A stretch of 64,000 nucleotides of DNA from Pseudomonadota bacterium (GTDB taxonomy: Bacteria > Myxococcota_A > Polyangia > Polyangiales > Polyangiaceae). The first letter of the stretch is position 1. Every line of letters starts with the position of its first letter. The notes beneath the pieces were generated by a model. It worked only from the letters and a program-made list of their open reading frames with translations. It was not told where the DNA came from and made no database searches. A program made the position numbers and the translations under genes. Shown one piece after another: positions 10,390-18,322 of the stretch. The stretch spans positions 186,001 through 250,000 of the forward strand of contig JAFAER010000024.1 of NCBI GenBank assembly GCA_023423895.1, given 5' to 3'.

Positions 10390-10932
10390 TCAGTTCGGGA
10401 GCATGGTCTCTTTCATCTTGCGGAGCCGCGCGATCAGCGAGCCGTCGTAGACGGTGTCGCCGACGCGCGCGACCACGCCGCCGATGATGCTGGGGTCGAG
10501 CTTGCGGTCGAGCGCGATCCGGCGACCGGTGACGCGCTCGAGCTGCTGCTGGAGCTGGGTGAAGTACTCCTCCGGGAGCGGCATGGCCGTGAGGACCTCT
10601 GCGCGGAGAATGCCGCGCTTGTCGTCCGCCATCTCGCGCAGGCGCTGTGCGATCGCGGGCAGGGCGCGGATGCGGCGGCGGTCGAGCAGGAGGTTCAGCG
10701 TGTTGCGGGCGGAAGCACCGAGACCCAGACGCTGAGCGACCTCGGTCAAGATCTGCTGCTTGGCCTGGACGGGGATGAGCGGGTCCGCCAGTGCGGTCCG
10801 GAGCTCGGGGCTGGACTCGTACGCCGCCGCGGCGCGCTGGAGCTCTTCGACGAGGCCGTCGAGCTGGCCCGACTCGCTGCCGAGCTCGAGGAGGGCAGTG
10901 GCGTAACGCTTGGCGATGACACCGGGGATCAC
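10390..10932 (-). CDS. atpH: ATP synthase delta subunit
   Basis: 180 residues, the normal length. Joins the peripheral stalk to the top of F1. GVIAKRYATALLELG near the N-terminus and the C-terminal pattern LDRKLDPSIIGGVVARVGDTVYDGSLIARL are characteristic (OSCP/delta family). The GTG start overlaps the atpF stop in a GTGA. An 80-bp gap separates it from atpA, the widest gap in the operon. Confidence 0.96.
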   Translation of the reverse strand: MIPGVIAKRYATALLELGSESGQLDGLVEELQRAAAAYESSPELRTALADPLIPVQAKQQILTEVAQRLGLGASARNTLNLLLDRRRIRALPAIAQRLREMADDKRGILRAEVLTAMPLPEEYFTQLQQQLERVTGRRIALDRKLDPSIIGGVVARVGDTVYDGSLIARLRKMKETMLPN

Positions 10933-11756
10933 GAGACACCTCCAGTGGCCTGGGGAGCAACGCTCTGGGATGCTGCTGCGACGCGCGGCGCCGCGGGCTT
11001 CTTGGCGAGCTCGGCGAGGAGCTCGTTCGCGAGACGGGCGTGGTCTTCGGGGGTCGCGGTTCGCTCGAGGAGCTGATGCGCCTGCGTGACCGCGAGCTCG
11101 ATCGTCTCGACGAGGAGGTCTTGCTGGAGCTGCTTGCGCTCCTGCTCGACGAGGCGCTCGGCGTCGCGCTTCATGCGCTCGGCGCGCTCTTCCGTATCGG
11201 AGAGAAGGCGCTCGACTTCGCCCTTGCCGGCGGTGACGAGGGCGGTCTTGGCGGTCTCGGCGTCGGCGTCGGCGTTCTTGAGGTCCGCCTGGTACTTCTT
11301 CGCGCGCTCGGTCGCCTCCTCGAGCATCTTGCGCGCTTCGTCGATCTCCTTCCCGATGTTGACGCGGCGCTGCTTGAGCCCCTCCGTCACCGGCTTCTTG
11401 CCGAGCGTGTAGTAGAGCGCGGCGAGGATCCCGAAGTTCACGAGCAGCGCGATGAACGCGGGCCGGTGCTTGTCGGACAGGTCGGTCCAGTTGATGGGCG
11501 CCGGTCCATGGTGCTCGGCGCCGTGGCCGTGACCTTCGGCGTGCGCGCCCTCGTGCTGCGCGGCAACGTCACCCGCGTGCGTGTCACCGTGCTCCGGCCC
11601 AGCCGGATGGCCCTGCGGAGCCGTCGTCTGGTGAGGATCGACGTGCGGCTGCGGCTCGGAAGGAGGCTGCGGCTGAGCAGACGCGACCGTCGCGACGAGC
11701 GCGGCGGAGGAGAGGAGAGCGGCGACGACGAGGCGCTTCTTCATCGAGCGATTCAT
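10929..11756 (-). CDS. atpF: ATP synthase b subunit with signal peptide and His-rich N-terminal extension
   Basis: 275 residues against about 160 in ordinary b subunits. Residues 1-27 read as a cleavable signal peptide (MKKR, hydrophobic core, ASA-Q). Residues about 28-90 are Pro/His/Gly-rich with many His. The usual b-subunit begins only at about 90: one membrane helix (RPAFIALLVNFGILAALYY) and then a long charged coiled coil, the peripheral stalk. A Pro/Ala tail closes it. The extension would lie on the periplasmic side. The ATG overlaps the b' stop (ATGA) and the stop overlaps atpH (GTGA). The b-subunit assignment is firm; the role of the extension is unknown. Confidence 0.92.
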   Translation of the reverse strand: MNRSMKKRLVVAALLSSAALVATVASAQPQPPSEPQPHVDPHQTTAPQGHPAGPEHGDTHAGDVAAQHEGAHAEGHGHGAEHHGPAPINWTDLSDKHRPAFIALLVNFGILAALYYTLGKKPVTEGLKQRRVNIGKEIDEARKMLEEATERAKKYQADLKNADADAETAKTALVTAGKGEVERLLSDTEERAERMKRDAERLVEQERKQLQQDLLVETIELAVTQAHQLLERTATPEDHARLANELLAELAKKPAAPRVAAASQSVAPQATGGVS

Positions 11757-12259
11757 TGCGACACCTCACGACCGAGAACGCGCGATGCGATCGTCTTCCC
11801 GAGAAGGTTGGCTTCGGTCGCCAGATCGGCGCGGGCCGTCCTCGCCTCGTTGGCGAGCGACGCACGCCCCTGTTCGATGGTCGAAGCGACGCTCTCGCGG
11901 ACGCGGGCCATCGTTTCGGCTTCCTTTCGCGTGCCTTCCGCGCGGAGCGCATCGCGCTCGGCAGAGCCGGCCTCGCGCGCCTTGGCGAGGATCGCCTCGT
12001 ACTTGGCGAGGGCTTTTGCGGATCGCTCGTCCTCCTTCGACGCCTGACGACGCGTCCCTTCGATGCGCTTCTCGCGCTCCTCGAAGAGCTTCAGCATCGG
12101 CTCGAAGAGCAGAGGCTTCAGGATGAGAAGAAGGACGACGAACAGGGCGATCTGGACGAGCAGCGATGCGTCGAGATCGACGTTCACGCCGCCGCCTTCG
12201 GACAGCCCTGAGCTGAGAAGACTGGCGCTTTGAGAGGTGCTCACGCTGAGCAGCGACAT
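11753..12259 (-). CDS. atpF': ATP synthase b' subunit
   Basis: 168 residues from the ATG at 12259. An in-frame TTG 8 codons upstream is possible, but the ATG has GAGG just before it. One membrane helix (LLVQIALFVVLLLILKPLLFEPM, about residues 31-53 of this form) leads into a Lys/Glu-rich coiled coil (LFEEREKRIEGTRRQA...). The pattern LKPLLFEPMLKLFEEREKRIEG is typical of b/b' stalk subunits. It is the first gene of the operon and, with the unusual b, forms a heterodimeric stalk as in photosynthetic and some deltaproteobacterial enzymes. The a, c, beta and epsilon subunits must be encoded elsewhere. Confidence 0.92.
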   Translation of the reverse strand: MSLLSVSTSQSASLLSSGLSEGGGVNVDLDASLLVQIALFVVLLLILKPLLFEPMLKLFEEREKRIEGTRRQASKEDERSAKALAKYEAILAKAREAGSAERDALRAEGTRKEAETMARVRESVASTIEQGRASLANEARTARADLATEANLLGKTIASRVLGREVSQ

Positions 12260-12478
12260 GGGGCCTCGTGGCTCGTTCGGCAATCCGGCGGGAGACCACC
12301 CGGTCGATGATTCCTAGCTCGCTTCGCTAACTTGGAACCGTCGAACGTCTGGCGTAGCCGGAGGGGAGACGCGCGCGAGGTACCATTGTCGGCGCCCCAT
12401 GTCCATGGACTCCCGAGGCGAAACACGACGTGAGCTTCTCCCCGCAATTTCTGCGCGCCTCAACCCGGGCCGCTCGGC

Positions 12479-13393
12479 CTACCGATCGCCGCGTCCGCGG
12501 CCGAGCGCCACCTTCTCCGCGACCGGGTAGGGCGAGCGCGCCGGCCGCGCCGGTTCGGCGAGCGGGCGACGTTCCGCGTGCGTCCTCACCATTTGGGACA
12601 TTTGGGAAATCTGGGGCTCGCTCCTTCGAAGGAGCGGTCCACGACCGAGGGCGGCGGACGGTTCCCTGTCGCTCGGGGGCGGGACCGCCGGGGGCTGCCG
12701 CACGGTCGGCGGCGGCGGCGGGAGCATGCCCGCGGACGGCCAGGTGAGTCGGGGCTGGCTTCCGCTCGGGCTCGGAGAGGGAGAAGAGGAAGAGGAAGAG
12801 GAGGGCGAGCGCTGGCCGGGCCGCGCGGAATATTCCGACGTACGCTCGAGCGTCGCGTCGTCGTCACCGAGCGGCTGGGCGGCGCGCGGGCTCGGCCGGA
12901 GGCTGCGGAGCGCCGCGGCGGGGAGGGCCTGGATGGGCTGCGTGCGGTCGCTCAGCTCCTCTTCGTAGATGTCCGGCTCGTCCGAAGGAGGCGCTGCCGG
13001 TGGGCGTGACTTGCGCGGAGCCGGCGCCGGCGCGATCTCGGGCGCAGACGTCTGGACGCTCATGCTCGGCGCCTTCTCCGTCTCGACGAAGGGATCTTCG
13101 GCGTAGCGCTCGAACCTGGTGACGAGCCCGGTCCGCACGAGCGTCACGCGCTTGCGCTCGTCGATGCAGGCGAAAAGCATCGCCGCGCCGATGCGAGGCA
13201 TCTCCGCGAGCATGCCGTTCACGCTCGGATCGAGCGAGGCGACGTATTGGGCTCCGACACAACGGGCGGCCGAACGGGCCTCTCGCTTGCTGTTCGGGCC
13301 GACGACGATGCGCCGGCAGATGCCCTCCGAGTCGAGGAGGAAGGTGCAGGTGGCCGTGTGGGCCGCGTAGGTGATGTCGAAGGAGTCGCTCAC
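12479..13393 (-). CDS. Hypothetical protein with Pro/Ser-rich tail
   Basis: 304 residues, GTG start with AAGGA close upstream. Not recognised. The first 100 residues look folded (DITYAAHTATCTFLLDSEGICRRIVV, then a helix RSAARCVGAQYVASLD), while residues about 120-304 are low-complexity and rich in Pro, Ser, Arg and Glu, including a run of Ser from a (GAAGAG)n-type stretch near 12780. The order resembles myxobacterial cytoplasmic proteins in which a small domain precedes a disordered interaction tail. It lies 219 bp upstream of the ATP synthase operon on the same strand, with no evidence of a link. Confidence 0.7.
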   Translation of the reverse strand: MSDSFDITYAAHTATCTFLLDSEGICRRIVVGPNSKREARSAARCVGAQYVASLDPSVNGMLAEMPRIGAAMLFACIDERKRVTLVRTGLVTRFERYAEDPFVETEKAPSMSVQTSAPEIAPAPAPRKSRPPAAPPSDEPDIYEEELSDRTQPIQALPAAALRSLRPSPRAAQPLGDDDATLERTSEYSARPGQRSPSSSSSSSPSPSPSGSQPRLTWPSAGMLPPPPPTVRQPPAVPPPSDREPSAALGRGPLLRRSEPQISQMSQMVRTHAERRPLAEPARPARSPYPVAEKVALGRGRGDR

Positions 13394-13461
13394 GTTCCTT
13401 CGAGGGACTTAGCAATCGCCGGGCCCATACATTGTGGGACCCTGTCCTACCGATATGGCGC

Positions 13462-13803
13462 CTATTTCTTCGATTTCCGACCGCGTGACCGGTCGCGCGG
13501 GGGCGCCCCGTGGCGAGCGTCCGATCCACCGATCTTGCTGCCTGCCGGCCGCGGAACCTGCGCAACGGAGGTCGCCGGGCCGTACGGCCGCTGGGCCGCC
13601 GTCTTGCTTGCGAGCAGGACGGGGCTTCCGTTGTCCACCCCCGGATGAATGCTCGTGAAGCCTTCCTTCGCCGCGAAGCCGGCAAGGTCTCCGCGGTGCT
13701 CCTCCATCCAGTCACTGAAGCGCTCCCAGAGCGCGCGTGCCTCCTCGGGAGGCAGAGCCACTCCGTCGACGAGCACGCCGAGGTTCGACCGAGCGCCGCT
13801 CAC
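13462..13803 (-). CDS. Small hypothetical protein coupled to the peroxiredoxin gene
   Basis: 113 residues. The GTG start overlaps the TGA of the peroxiredoxin gene (GTGA), which supports real translation. The N-terminal part (LGVLVDGVALPPEEARALWERFSDWMEEHRGDLAGFA) is predicted helical; the second half is Pro/Arg-rich and ends in KSKK. No family recognised. Not an obvious redox partner: no Cys is present. Confidence 0.65.
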   Translation of the reverse strand: MSGARSNLGVLVDGVALPPEEARALWERFSDWMEEHRGDLAGFAAKEGFTSIHPGVDNGSPVLLASKTAAQRPYGPATSVAQVPRPAGSKIGGSDARHGAPPRDRSRGRKSKK

Positions 13804-14408
13804 GACTTCACGTCGGCGAGCACTTCGGCCGCGTGCTTCGAGACGTCGACGGACCGGTAGATCTTCTTCACCTTGCCGTCGGGACCGATGACGATCGTGT
13901 GGCGCGAGAGGAAGCCGCCGTTGTTCGACACGCCGTACGACTTCGCGATCGCTCCGTCGGGATCGCTCACGAGGTGGAACGGCAGCTTGTGATGTTCGGC
14001 GAACTTCTTGTGCGACTCATCCGTGTCCGTCGAGATCCCGACGAGCACGACGCCGGTTGCTTCGAGCTCCTTCCACGCGTCGCGGAACGCGCAGGCCTCC
14101 TTCGTGCAGCCGGGCGTCTCGTCCCGCGGATAGAAGTAGAGGACGACGTGCTTGCCACCGAGCGCGCTCGGTTTGATCTCCATCCCGTCGTGGGCCTTCG
14201 CCGCGAAGTCGGGGGCCGGCTTGCCGACGGCGAGCTCTCCCGCGTTGCTCGAACCCTTCGTCGTCGTCTCGCTGCCCGATGCGCTGGTCGACGAAGGTGT
14301 CGTGCTGCTCGGCGGGGCGGACGGTGAGTCGCGTCCACAGCCGAGAACCGCGCTCGAAGCTGCAACGCACGCAAGGATCGCGAGGACGAGGGAGGGTCTC
14401 ATTCTCAT
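13800..14408 (-). CDS. Bcp-type peroxiredoxin lipoprotein
   Basis: 202 residues from the ATG at 14408 (GAAGG upstream). An open frame continues 33 codons upstream but lacks a better start. N-terminus: MRMRPSLVLAILACVAASS followed by the lipobox VLGC, so an exported lipoprotein; then a Ser/Thr/Pro linker. The thioredoxin-fold part starts near 65 with the peroxiredoxin/Bcp signature FYPRDETPGCTKEACAFRD, where the first Cys is the peroxidatic one; a second Cys five residues on is typical of Bcp. These enzymes reduce hydroperoxides using thioredoxin-like donors; here it would act outside the inner membrane. Most Bcp proteins are cytoplasmic, so the lipoprotein form is notable. Confidence 0.9.
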   Translation of the reverse strand: MRMRPSLVLAILACVAASSAVLGCGRDSPSAPPSSTTPSSTSASGSETTTKGSSNAGELAVGKPAPDFAAKAHDGMEIKPSALGGKHVVLYFYPRDETPGCTKEACAFRDAWKELEATGVVLVGISTDTDESHKKFAEHHKLPFHLVSDPDGAIAKSYGVSNNGGFLSRHTIVIGPDGKVKKIYRSVDVSKHAAEVLADVKS

Positions 14409-14560
14409 GGGCCTTCGAAGTAGAGGTGATGGCCGCGCGCGTAAAGATCGCTCCGCCGCCTTGCCCACGGAAGAGCCATCGCGACGCGGTTTGCGACATC
14501 TGCCCACACGGCAACGGATAAGTCTGGCGGCCCCTTGACCGACGCGGGGCGCGCGTCCAT

Positions 14561-14575
14561 GTATCCATTGGATAC
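14561..14575. promoter_or_regulatory. Inverted repeat upstream of the hydrolase-TetR pair
   Basis: GTATCC-ATT-GGATAC is a perfect 6-bp inverted repeat with a 3-bp centre, 53 bp before the hydrolase start. Together with the second repeat at 14594-14612 it may be a binding site for the TetR regulator encoded by the next gene but one. Confidence 0.4.
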
Positions 14576-14593
14576 TTGCTTCGGCGCCAGCTA

Positions 14594-14612
14594 ATGTGAC
14601 CGCTGGTTACAT
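14594..14612. promoter_or_regulatory. TetR-type operator candidate before the hydrolase gene
   Basis: ATGTGACC-GCT-GGTTACAT is a near-perfect 8-bp inverted repeat (one mismatch) 15 bp before the ATG at 14628. Size and spacing fit a TetR-family dimer site. The sequence differs from the repeat at 14561-14575. Confidence 0.45.
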
Positions 14613-14627
14613 CGGAACGAGGAAGCG

Positions 14628-15620
14628 ATGGGAAGAATGATGGAAGTCGAAGAGGCCGCGTCGCTCGAGTCGTATCTGTTCTACCGTCACGAGCGGCCCG
14701 GGCTCGAGGACCCTCGCGGTACGGAGCGAAAGGGGCGCGACGTCGTCGTCACTGCCAGTGACGGATTCCCGCTTGCGGCGTCGATCTTCGACCCGCCGTC
14801 GGCGCTTGCTCGTCCGGAGCGGCTCGTCGTGGTCGCCTCTGCGACAGGCGTGCGTCGCGGCTACTACGCGGCGTTTGCATCCTGGCTCGCGCGGACTGGC
14901 ACGCGTGTCGTCACGTTCGACTACCGCGGGATCGGCGGCTCGCGCCCGGAGCGACTGCCGGCGCTCGACGCATCGCTGATCGACTGGGCCGAGCGCGATC
15001 TCGCCAGCGTGCTCTCCTGGGCCGCCACCGAGCTCGGGAACGGCAAGACCGACGTCATCGGACACAGCGTCGGCGGACAGCTCCTCGGGCTGCTTCCCGA
15101 TGTCTCGGTGATCCGTTCCGTCGTCATGGTCGGGGCGCAGAGCGGCGACTACCGGCTCTGGCCCAGCATCGCCGAGCGCGCGTGGTACGGAGCGCTCTGG
15201 CACGCGATCGTTCCGGGCGTCGCATCGACGCTCGGGTACCTGCCGGGAGCGCTCGGGATCGGCGAAGACCTTCCGGGCGGAGTGGCTCGCGAGTGGGCAC
15301 GGTGGTGCCGGACGCCGGGCTACATGGTCGGTGGCGACGGCCAGGGTCGGAGGGATCTCTATCGCCGCGTGACGTCCCCGATCCTCGCGTTCGGTTTCGA
15401 CGATGACGACTACGCGCCGCCCGCCGCCGTCTCGGCGCTGCTGGCCCTCTACGAGAATGCGTCGATCACCCGCCGGCAGGTCACACAGCGCGAGGCGAAG
15501 GTCGGGCACTTCGGATTCTTCCGTGACCGGTTTGCTTCGACCTTCTGGAAGGAGGTGTCGACGTTCCTCGAGCGTCATGCCCCTCTGGCCTCGCTCGTCG
15601 GCAACCGACCGACGGCATGA
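14628..15620 (+). CDS. Alpha/beta hydrolase
   Basis: 330 residues, ATG with GAGGAAG upstream. The alpha/beta fold is clear: RLVVVASATGVRRGYYAAFASWLARTG, DYRGIGGS, and the nucleophile elbow GHSVGG near residue 146; a late Asp (FDDDDY) and a terminal-region His (GHFGFF) can complete the triad. The LIDWAERDLASVLSW segment precedes the elbow as in family members annotated as general serine hydrolases. Substrate unknown. The TetR gene follows after 44 bp on the same strand, so this is probably a regulated two-gene operon. Confidence 0.85.
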   Translation: MGRMMEVEEAASLESYLFYRHERPGLEDPRGTERKGRDVVVTASDGFPLAASIFDPPSALARPERLVVVASATGVRRGYYAAFASWLARTGTRVVTFDYRGIGGSRPERLPALDASLIDWAERDLASVLSWAATELGNGKTDVIGHSVGGQLLGLLPDVSVIRSVVMVGAQSGDYRLWPSIAERAWYGALWHAIVPGVASTLGYLPGALGIGEDLPGGVAREWARWCRTPGYMVGGDGQGRRDLYRRVTSPILAFGFDDDDYAPPAAVSALLALYENASITRRQVTQREAKVGHFGFFRDRFASTFWKEVSTFLERHAPLASLVGNRPTA

Positions 15621-15664
15621 CGACCAGCGTTGACGGGCCGCAACATGGCGTGGTCCTGTGAGGT

Positions 15665-16300
15665 GTGGCCGGCTCGTCCACGAAGGCCCGCAAGCCGAAG
15701 AAGCAAAGCTATCACCACGGGGATCTGCCGCGGGCGCTCGTCGGTGCTGCGCTCGAGCTGATCAAGACGCGCGGACCGGAGGCGTTCACGCTTCGTGAGG
15801 CGGCTGCGTCCGTCGGTGTGACCCACGGCGCTGCGTACCGGCATTTCGAGGACAAGACGGCGCTCCTCGCGGCCGTGTCGCAAGAGGGTTATCGCGCGCT
15901 CGCGGCGCGGCTCTCCGAGGTCGCGGCGCAGGCGAGGGGAGGGCCGCGCGCGCGAATCGAGGCGCTCGCCTCGGCGTACGTCGAGTTCGCGCTCGAGCGC
16001 CCTGCGCACTACCGCGTGATGTGGGGCCCGCGCCTCAACGAGGACGGCCGGTTTCCGTCGCTGGAAGCAGCCATCAACGACGCGTTCGGGATCGTCGTCG
16101 GCGAGATGAAGCGCGGGCAGGACGAGGGCGTCTTCCGCAAGACCCCACAGGCCAGGGAGCTCGCGATCGGCATGTGGGTCACGGCCCACGGCTACCTCGA
16201 GCTCGTCGCGCGGCGGCGGCTCAAGGTGAAGTCGCAGCGGGTCGCGCTCGAATATTTCCAGACGCTGTTCGATCCATTCCTCGACGGCCTGAAGCGCTAA
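15665..16300 (+). CDS. TetR-family transcriptional regulator
   Basis: 211 residues, GTG start. N-terminal helix-turn-helix: ALELIKTRGPEAFTLREAAASVGVTHGAAYRHFEDKTALLAAV, the TetR pattern. The C-terminal ligand domain (RPAHYRVMWGPRL) resembles the TetR_C_33 (WHG) type. As the second gene of the pair it probably controls its own operon through one of the inverted repeats at 14561-14612. The ligand is not predictable. Confidence 0.92.
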   Translation: MAGSSTKARKPKKQSYHHGDLPRALVGAALELIKTRGPEAFTLREAAASVGVTHGAAYRHFEDKTALLAAVSQEGYRALAARLSEVAAQARGGPRARIEALASAYVEFALERPAHYRVMWGPRLNEDGRFPSLEAAINDAFGIVVGEMKRGQDEGVFRKTPQARELAIGMWVTAHGYLELVARRRLKVKSQRVALEYFQTLFDPFLDGLKR

Positions 16301-16408
16301 CGCGGCTCCACCCCTTTCCCAGGCCCGCGCCCGTGCTCGCCCGTTAGCTCTTCCTTCCGGAAATCACGCCGAGCCACTCTCTCCGCTCCCGATCCGTCGA
16401 AAACGGGG

Positions 16409-16414
16409 CATAAT
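16409..16414 (+). promoter_or_regulatory. -10 box placed for a leaderless or very short leader
   Basis: CATAAT (5/6 to TATAAT) lies 15 bp before the GTG at 16424, so transcription would start about at 16421, leaving 0-5 nt of leader. The box sits inside the inverted repeat CGGGG-N6-CCCCG (16404-16419). No good -35 is seen. Confidence 0.4.
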
Positions 16415-16423
16415 CCCCGCCCC

Positions 16424-16978
16424 GTGATCGATCTCTCGACCATCACGACGAGCCACGACCTCACCGCCGAAGCCGCGGCGCAGGCCGCGAGCTCGTCACA
16501 GGAGCTGAAGCGGCTCGTCACCCGCATCGGCGAGATCGCACAGGCCGAGCAAGGGTGGACGCGCCTCTACAAAGTCATCGTCTCCGTCGCGGCGGCCGAG
16601 TGGCTGGAGGGCGATCTCCAGGTCGACTTCATCGGCGACGACAAGGGCACGACGCTCTCCTTCTACGCAGTTCTCGGTGCCGGATTCCGCGAGCGCCTCT
16701 TCTCGCCGCAATACGTCGGCGTGCCGATCGACGAGTTCCAGCGCGCCGTCGTCCTCAATCCCGGCGTCGTCGCGCCGCTGCGCGCCCACCAGGGGTTGAA
16801 CCGCATGACGCTCGCAGCCGGCGAGCGCGTGCGCGGGAACGAGCTCGCGAATCTCGAGATCGAGGAGAAGGCCCTCGGTGACGGCGAGCGCATCACGGCG
16901 CCGCCGCCTCCGGACCTCGTCATCGACGAGCCCGAGGTCCACACGAAGCCAACCGTGCCGCCCCCGCGCACGGAGTAG
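16424..16978 (+). CDS. Hypothetical protein, probably leaderless
   Basis: 184 residues, GTG start with no Shine-Dalgarno. Not recognised. The first part is helical with Ala/Glu-rich segments; a central beta-rich portion (LQVDFIGDDKGTTLSFYAVLGAGFRERLF) follows; the tail is Pro-rich (PPPPDLVIDEPEVHTKPTVPPPRTE). No membrane segment or signal peptide. The last codons lie in a duplicated 28-bp unit (16961-17016). Confidence 0.7.
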   Translation: MIDLSTITTSHDLTAEAAAQAASSSQELKRLVTRIGEIAQAEQGWTRLYKVIVSVAAAEWLEGDLQVDFIGDDKGTTLSFYAVLGAGFRERLFSPQYVGVPIDEFQRAVVLNPGVVAPLRAHQGLNRMTLAAGERVRGNELANLEIEEKALGDGERITAPPPPDLVIDEPEVHTKPTVPPPRTE

Positions 16979-17016
16979 GAAGCCGCCACCCCCGCGCACG
17001 GAGTAGGAAGCCGCCG
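16961..17016 (+). repeat. 28-bp tandem duplication spanning a stop codon
   Basis: Two direct copies (16961-16988 and 16989-17016) of a unit beginning CCCCCGCGCACGGAGTAGG are adjacent; a third partial copy (CCGCGCACGGAG) follows near 17018. The first copy holds the last codons and TAG stop of the upstream gene, so the second is an untranslated echo of the PPRTE-stop ending. Confidence 0.85.
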
Positions 17017-17047
17017 CCGCGCACGGAGGGGGGACCCCTGCTCGCTC

Positions 17048-18322
17048 TCAGCGACGCGCCGTCGGATCGCCGACGGCGAGGGGCGCCGTGATGTACGGAG
17101 CGCGAACGACGCCGGAGGCCGCGCGCTTCGTCGCGCTCTCGCCGACGAGGCGAAGCGCCGACGGCCCCATCGGCTCCATCCCCGACCGCAGTCGCTCGAG
17201 GCGGAGCCGAAGGTTGTTCGGGCTGTCGGCGTTGCGAAGCGCGTCCGCGTCGGTGATCCGACCGCTCTCGCAGAGGTGGTAGAGCGCCGAGTCGAACGTC
17301 TGGCAGCCCTCGACGATGGACTGCTCCATCGCGTCCTTGAGCACGTGGATCTCGCCGCGCTTGATGAGGTCCTTGATACGCGGAGTGTCGAGCATGACCT
17401 CGAGCGCCGCTGCGCGTCCCCCGCCGACGGCCGGGAGGAGGCGCTGCGAGACGACGGCCCGCAGGTTCAGCGACAGCTGCAGGAGGATCTCGTGATGGCG
17501 CTCCGCCGGGAAGAAGGTGAGGATTCGCTCGATCGCCTGGTCAGCGCTGTTCGAGTGGAGCGTCGAGAGGCAGAGATGGCCGGTCTCGGCGAACGTGAGC
17601 GCCGCTTCCATCGTCTCGACATCCCGGATCTCGCCGATGAGGATGACGTCCGGCGCCTGCCGCAGCGTGTTCTTCAGGGCGTCGGCGTACGAATGAGTGT
17701 CCGTGCCGACCTCACGCTGGGTGACGACACATTGCTTGTGGGGGTGAATGAACTCGACAGGGTCTTCGACCGTAACGATGTGGCCGGACGCCGTGGAGTT
17801 GCGATGGTCGATCATGGCGGCGAGCGTCGTCGACTTTCCGCTGCCGGTCCCGCCGACGAGCAGCACGAGCCCGCGCTTCGACGCCATCACGTGCTTCAAC
17901 ACGTGCGGGTGGTTCAGCTCGTCGAGCGTCGTGATCTTGGTCTTCACGAGCCGGACCACCATTCCGGTGGCGCCCTTCTGCCGGAACACGTTCACGCGGA
18001 AGCGGGCGTCTCCGAGCGTGACCGCGAGATTCATCTCCAGCTTCTGCCGGAACTCCTCGCGCTGCGCCGCCGTCATGAGCGAGTCCGCCATGCGATCCAG
18101 CACCTCCGGCGTTCCCGGCGTCTTGCCGGCGAGCCCTTCGCCGTCGACGCGGAACACCGGTGGACTCTCGTTCGTGAGATAGAGATCCGATGCGTTGATC
18201 TTGAGCATGTGCTCGAGGAGCATCGCCATCGCCGGGTCGATCGACGGAGCGCGCGCCGATGCTCCCGCGATCGGCATGCCCTGGATCGTGTGCGCACGGT
18301 ACATCGGTTGAACCTGACTCAT
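17048..18322 (-). CDS. PilT/PilU-like twitching motility ATPase
   Basis: 424 residues. Secretion-superfamily ATPase. N-terminal PAS-like domain (ASDLYLTNESPPVFRVDGEG); P-loop VGGTGSGKST near 157; Asp box TVEDPVEFIH; Walker B ILIGEIRD; His box LSTLHSN. Where canonical PilT has AIRNLIRE it reads RIKDLIKRGEIH, a difference seen in PilU-type accessory retraction ATPases, and it has extensions at both ends. The ATG overlaps the pilT stop (ATGA), so the two are coupled. Most likely it assists type IV pilus retraction; exact specialisation is inferred. Confidence 0.9.
   Translation of the reverse strand: MSQVQPMYRAHTIQGMPIAGASARAPSIDPAMAMLLEHMLKINASDLYLTNESPPVFRVDGEGLAGKTPGTPEVLDRMADSLMTAAQREEFRQKLEMNLAVTLGDARFRVNVFRQKGATGMVVRLVKTKITTLDELNHPHVLKHVMASKRGLVLLVGGTGSGKSTTLAAMIDHRNSTASGHIVTVEDPVEFIHPHKQCVVTQREVGTDTHSYADALKNTLRQAPDVILIGEIRDVETMEAALTFAETGHLCLSTLHSNSADQAIERILTFFPAERHHEILLQLSLNLRAVVSQRLLPAVGGGRAAALEVMLDTPRIKDLIKRGEIHVLKDAMEQSIVEGCQTFDSALYHLCESGRITDADALRNADSPNNLRLRLERLRSGMEPMGPSALRLVGESATKRAASGVVRAPYITAPLAVGDPTARR

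Noticed and set aside
12782..12804. GAAGAG microsatellite as a regulatory repeat
   Set aside because: It is in frame in the Ser-rich tail of the hypothetical protein and is explained by codon repetition.
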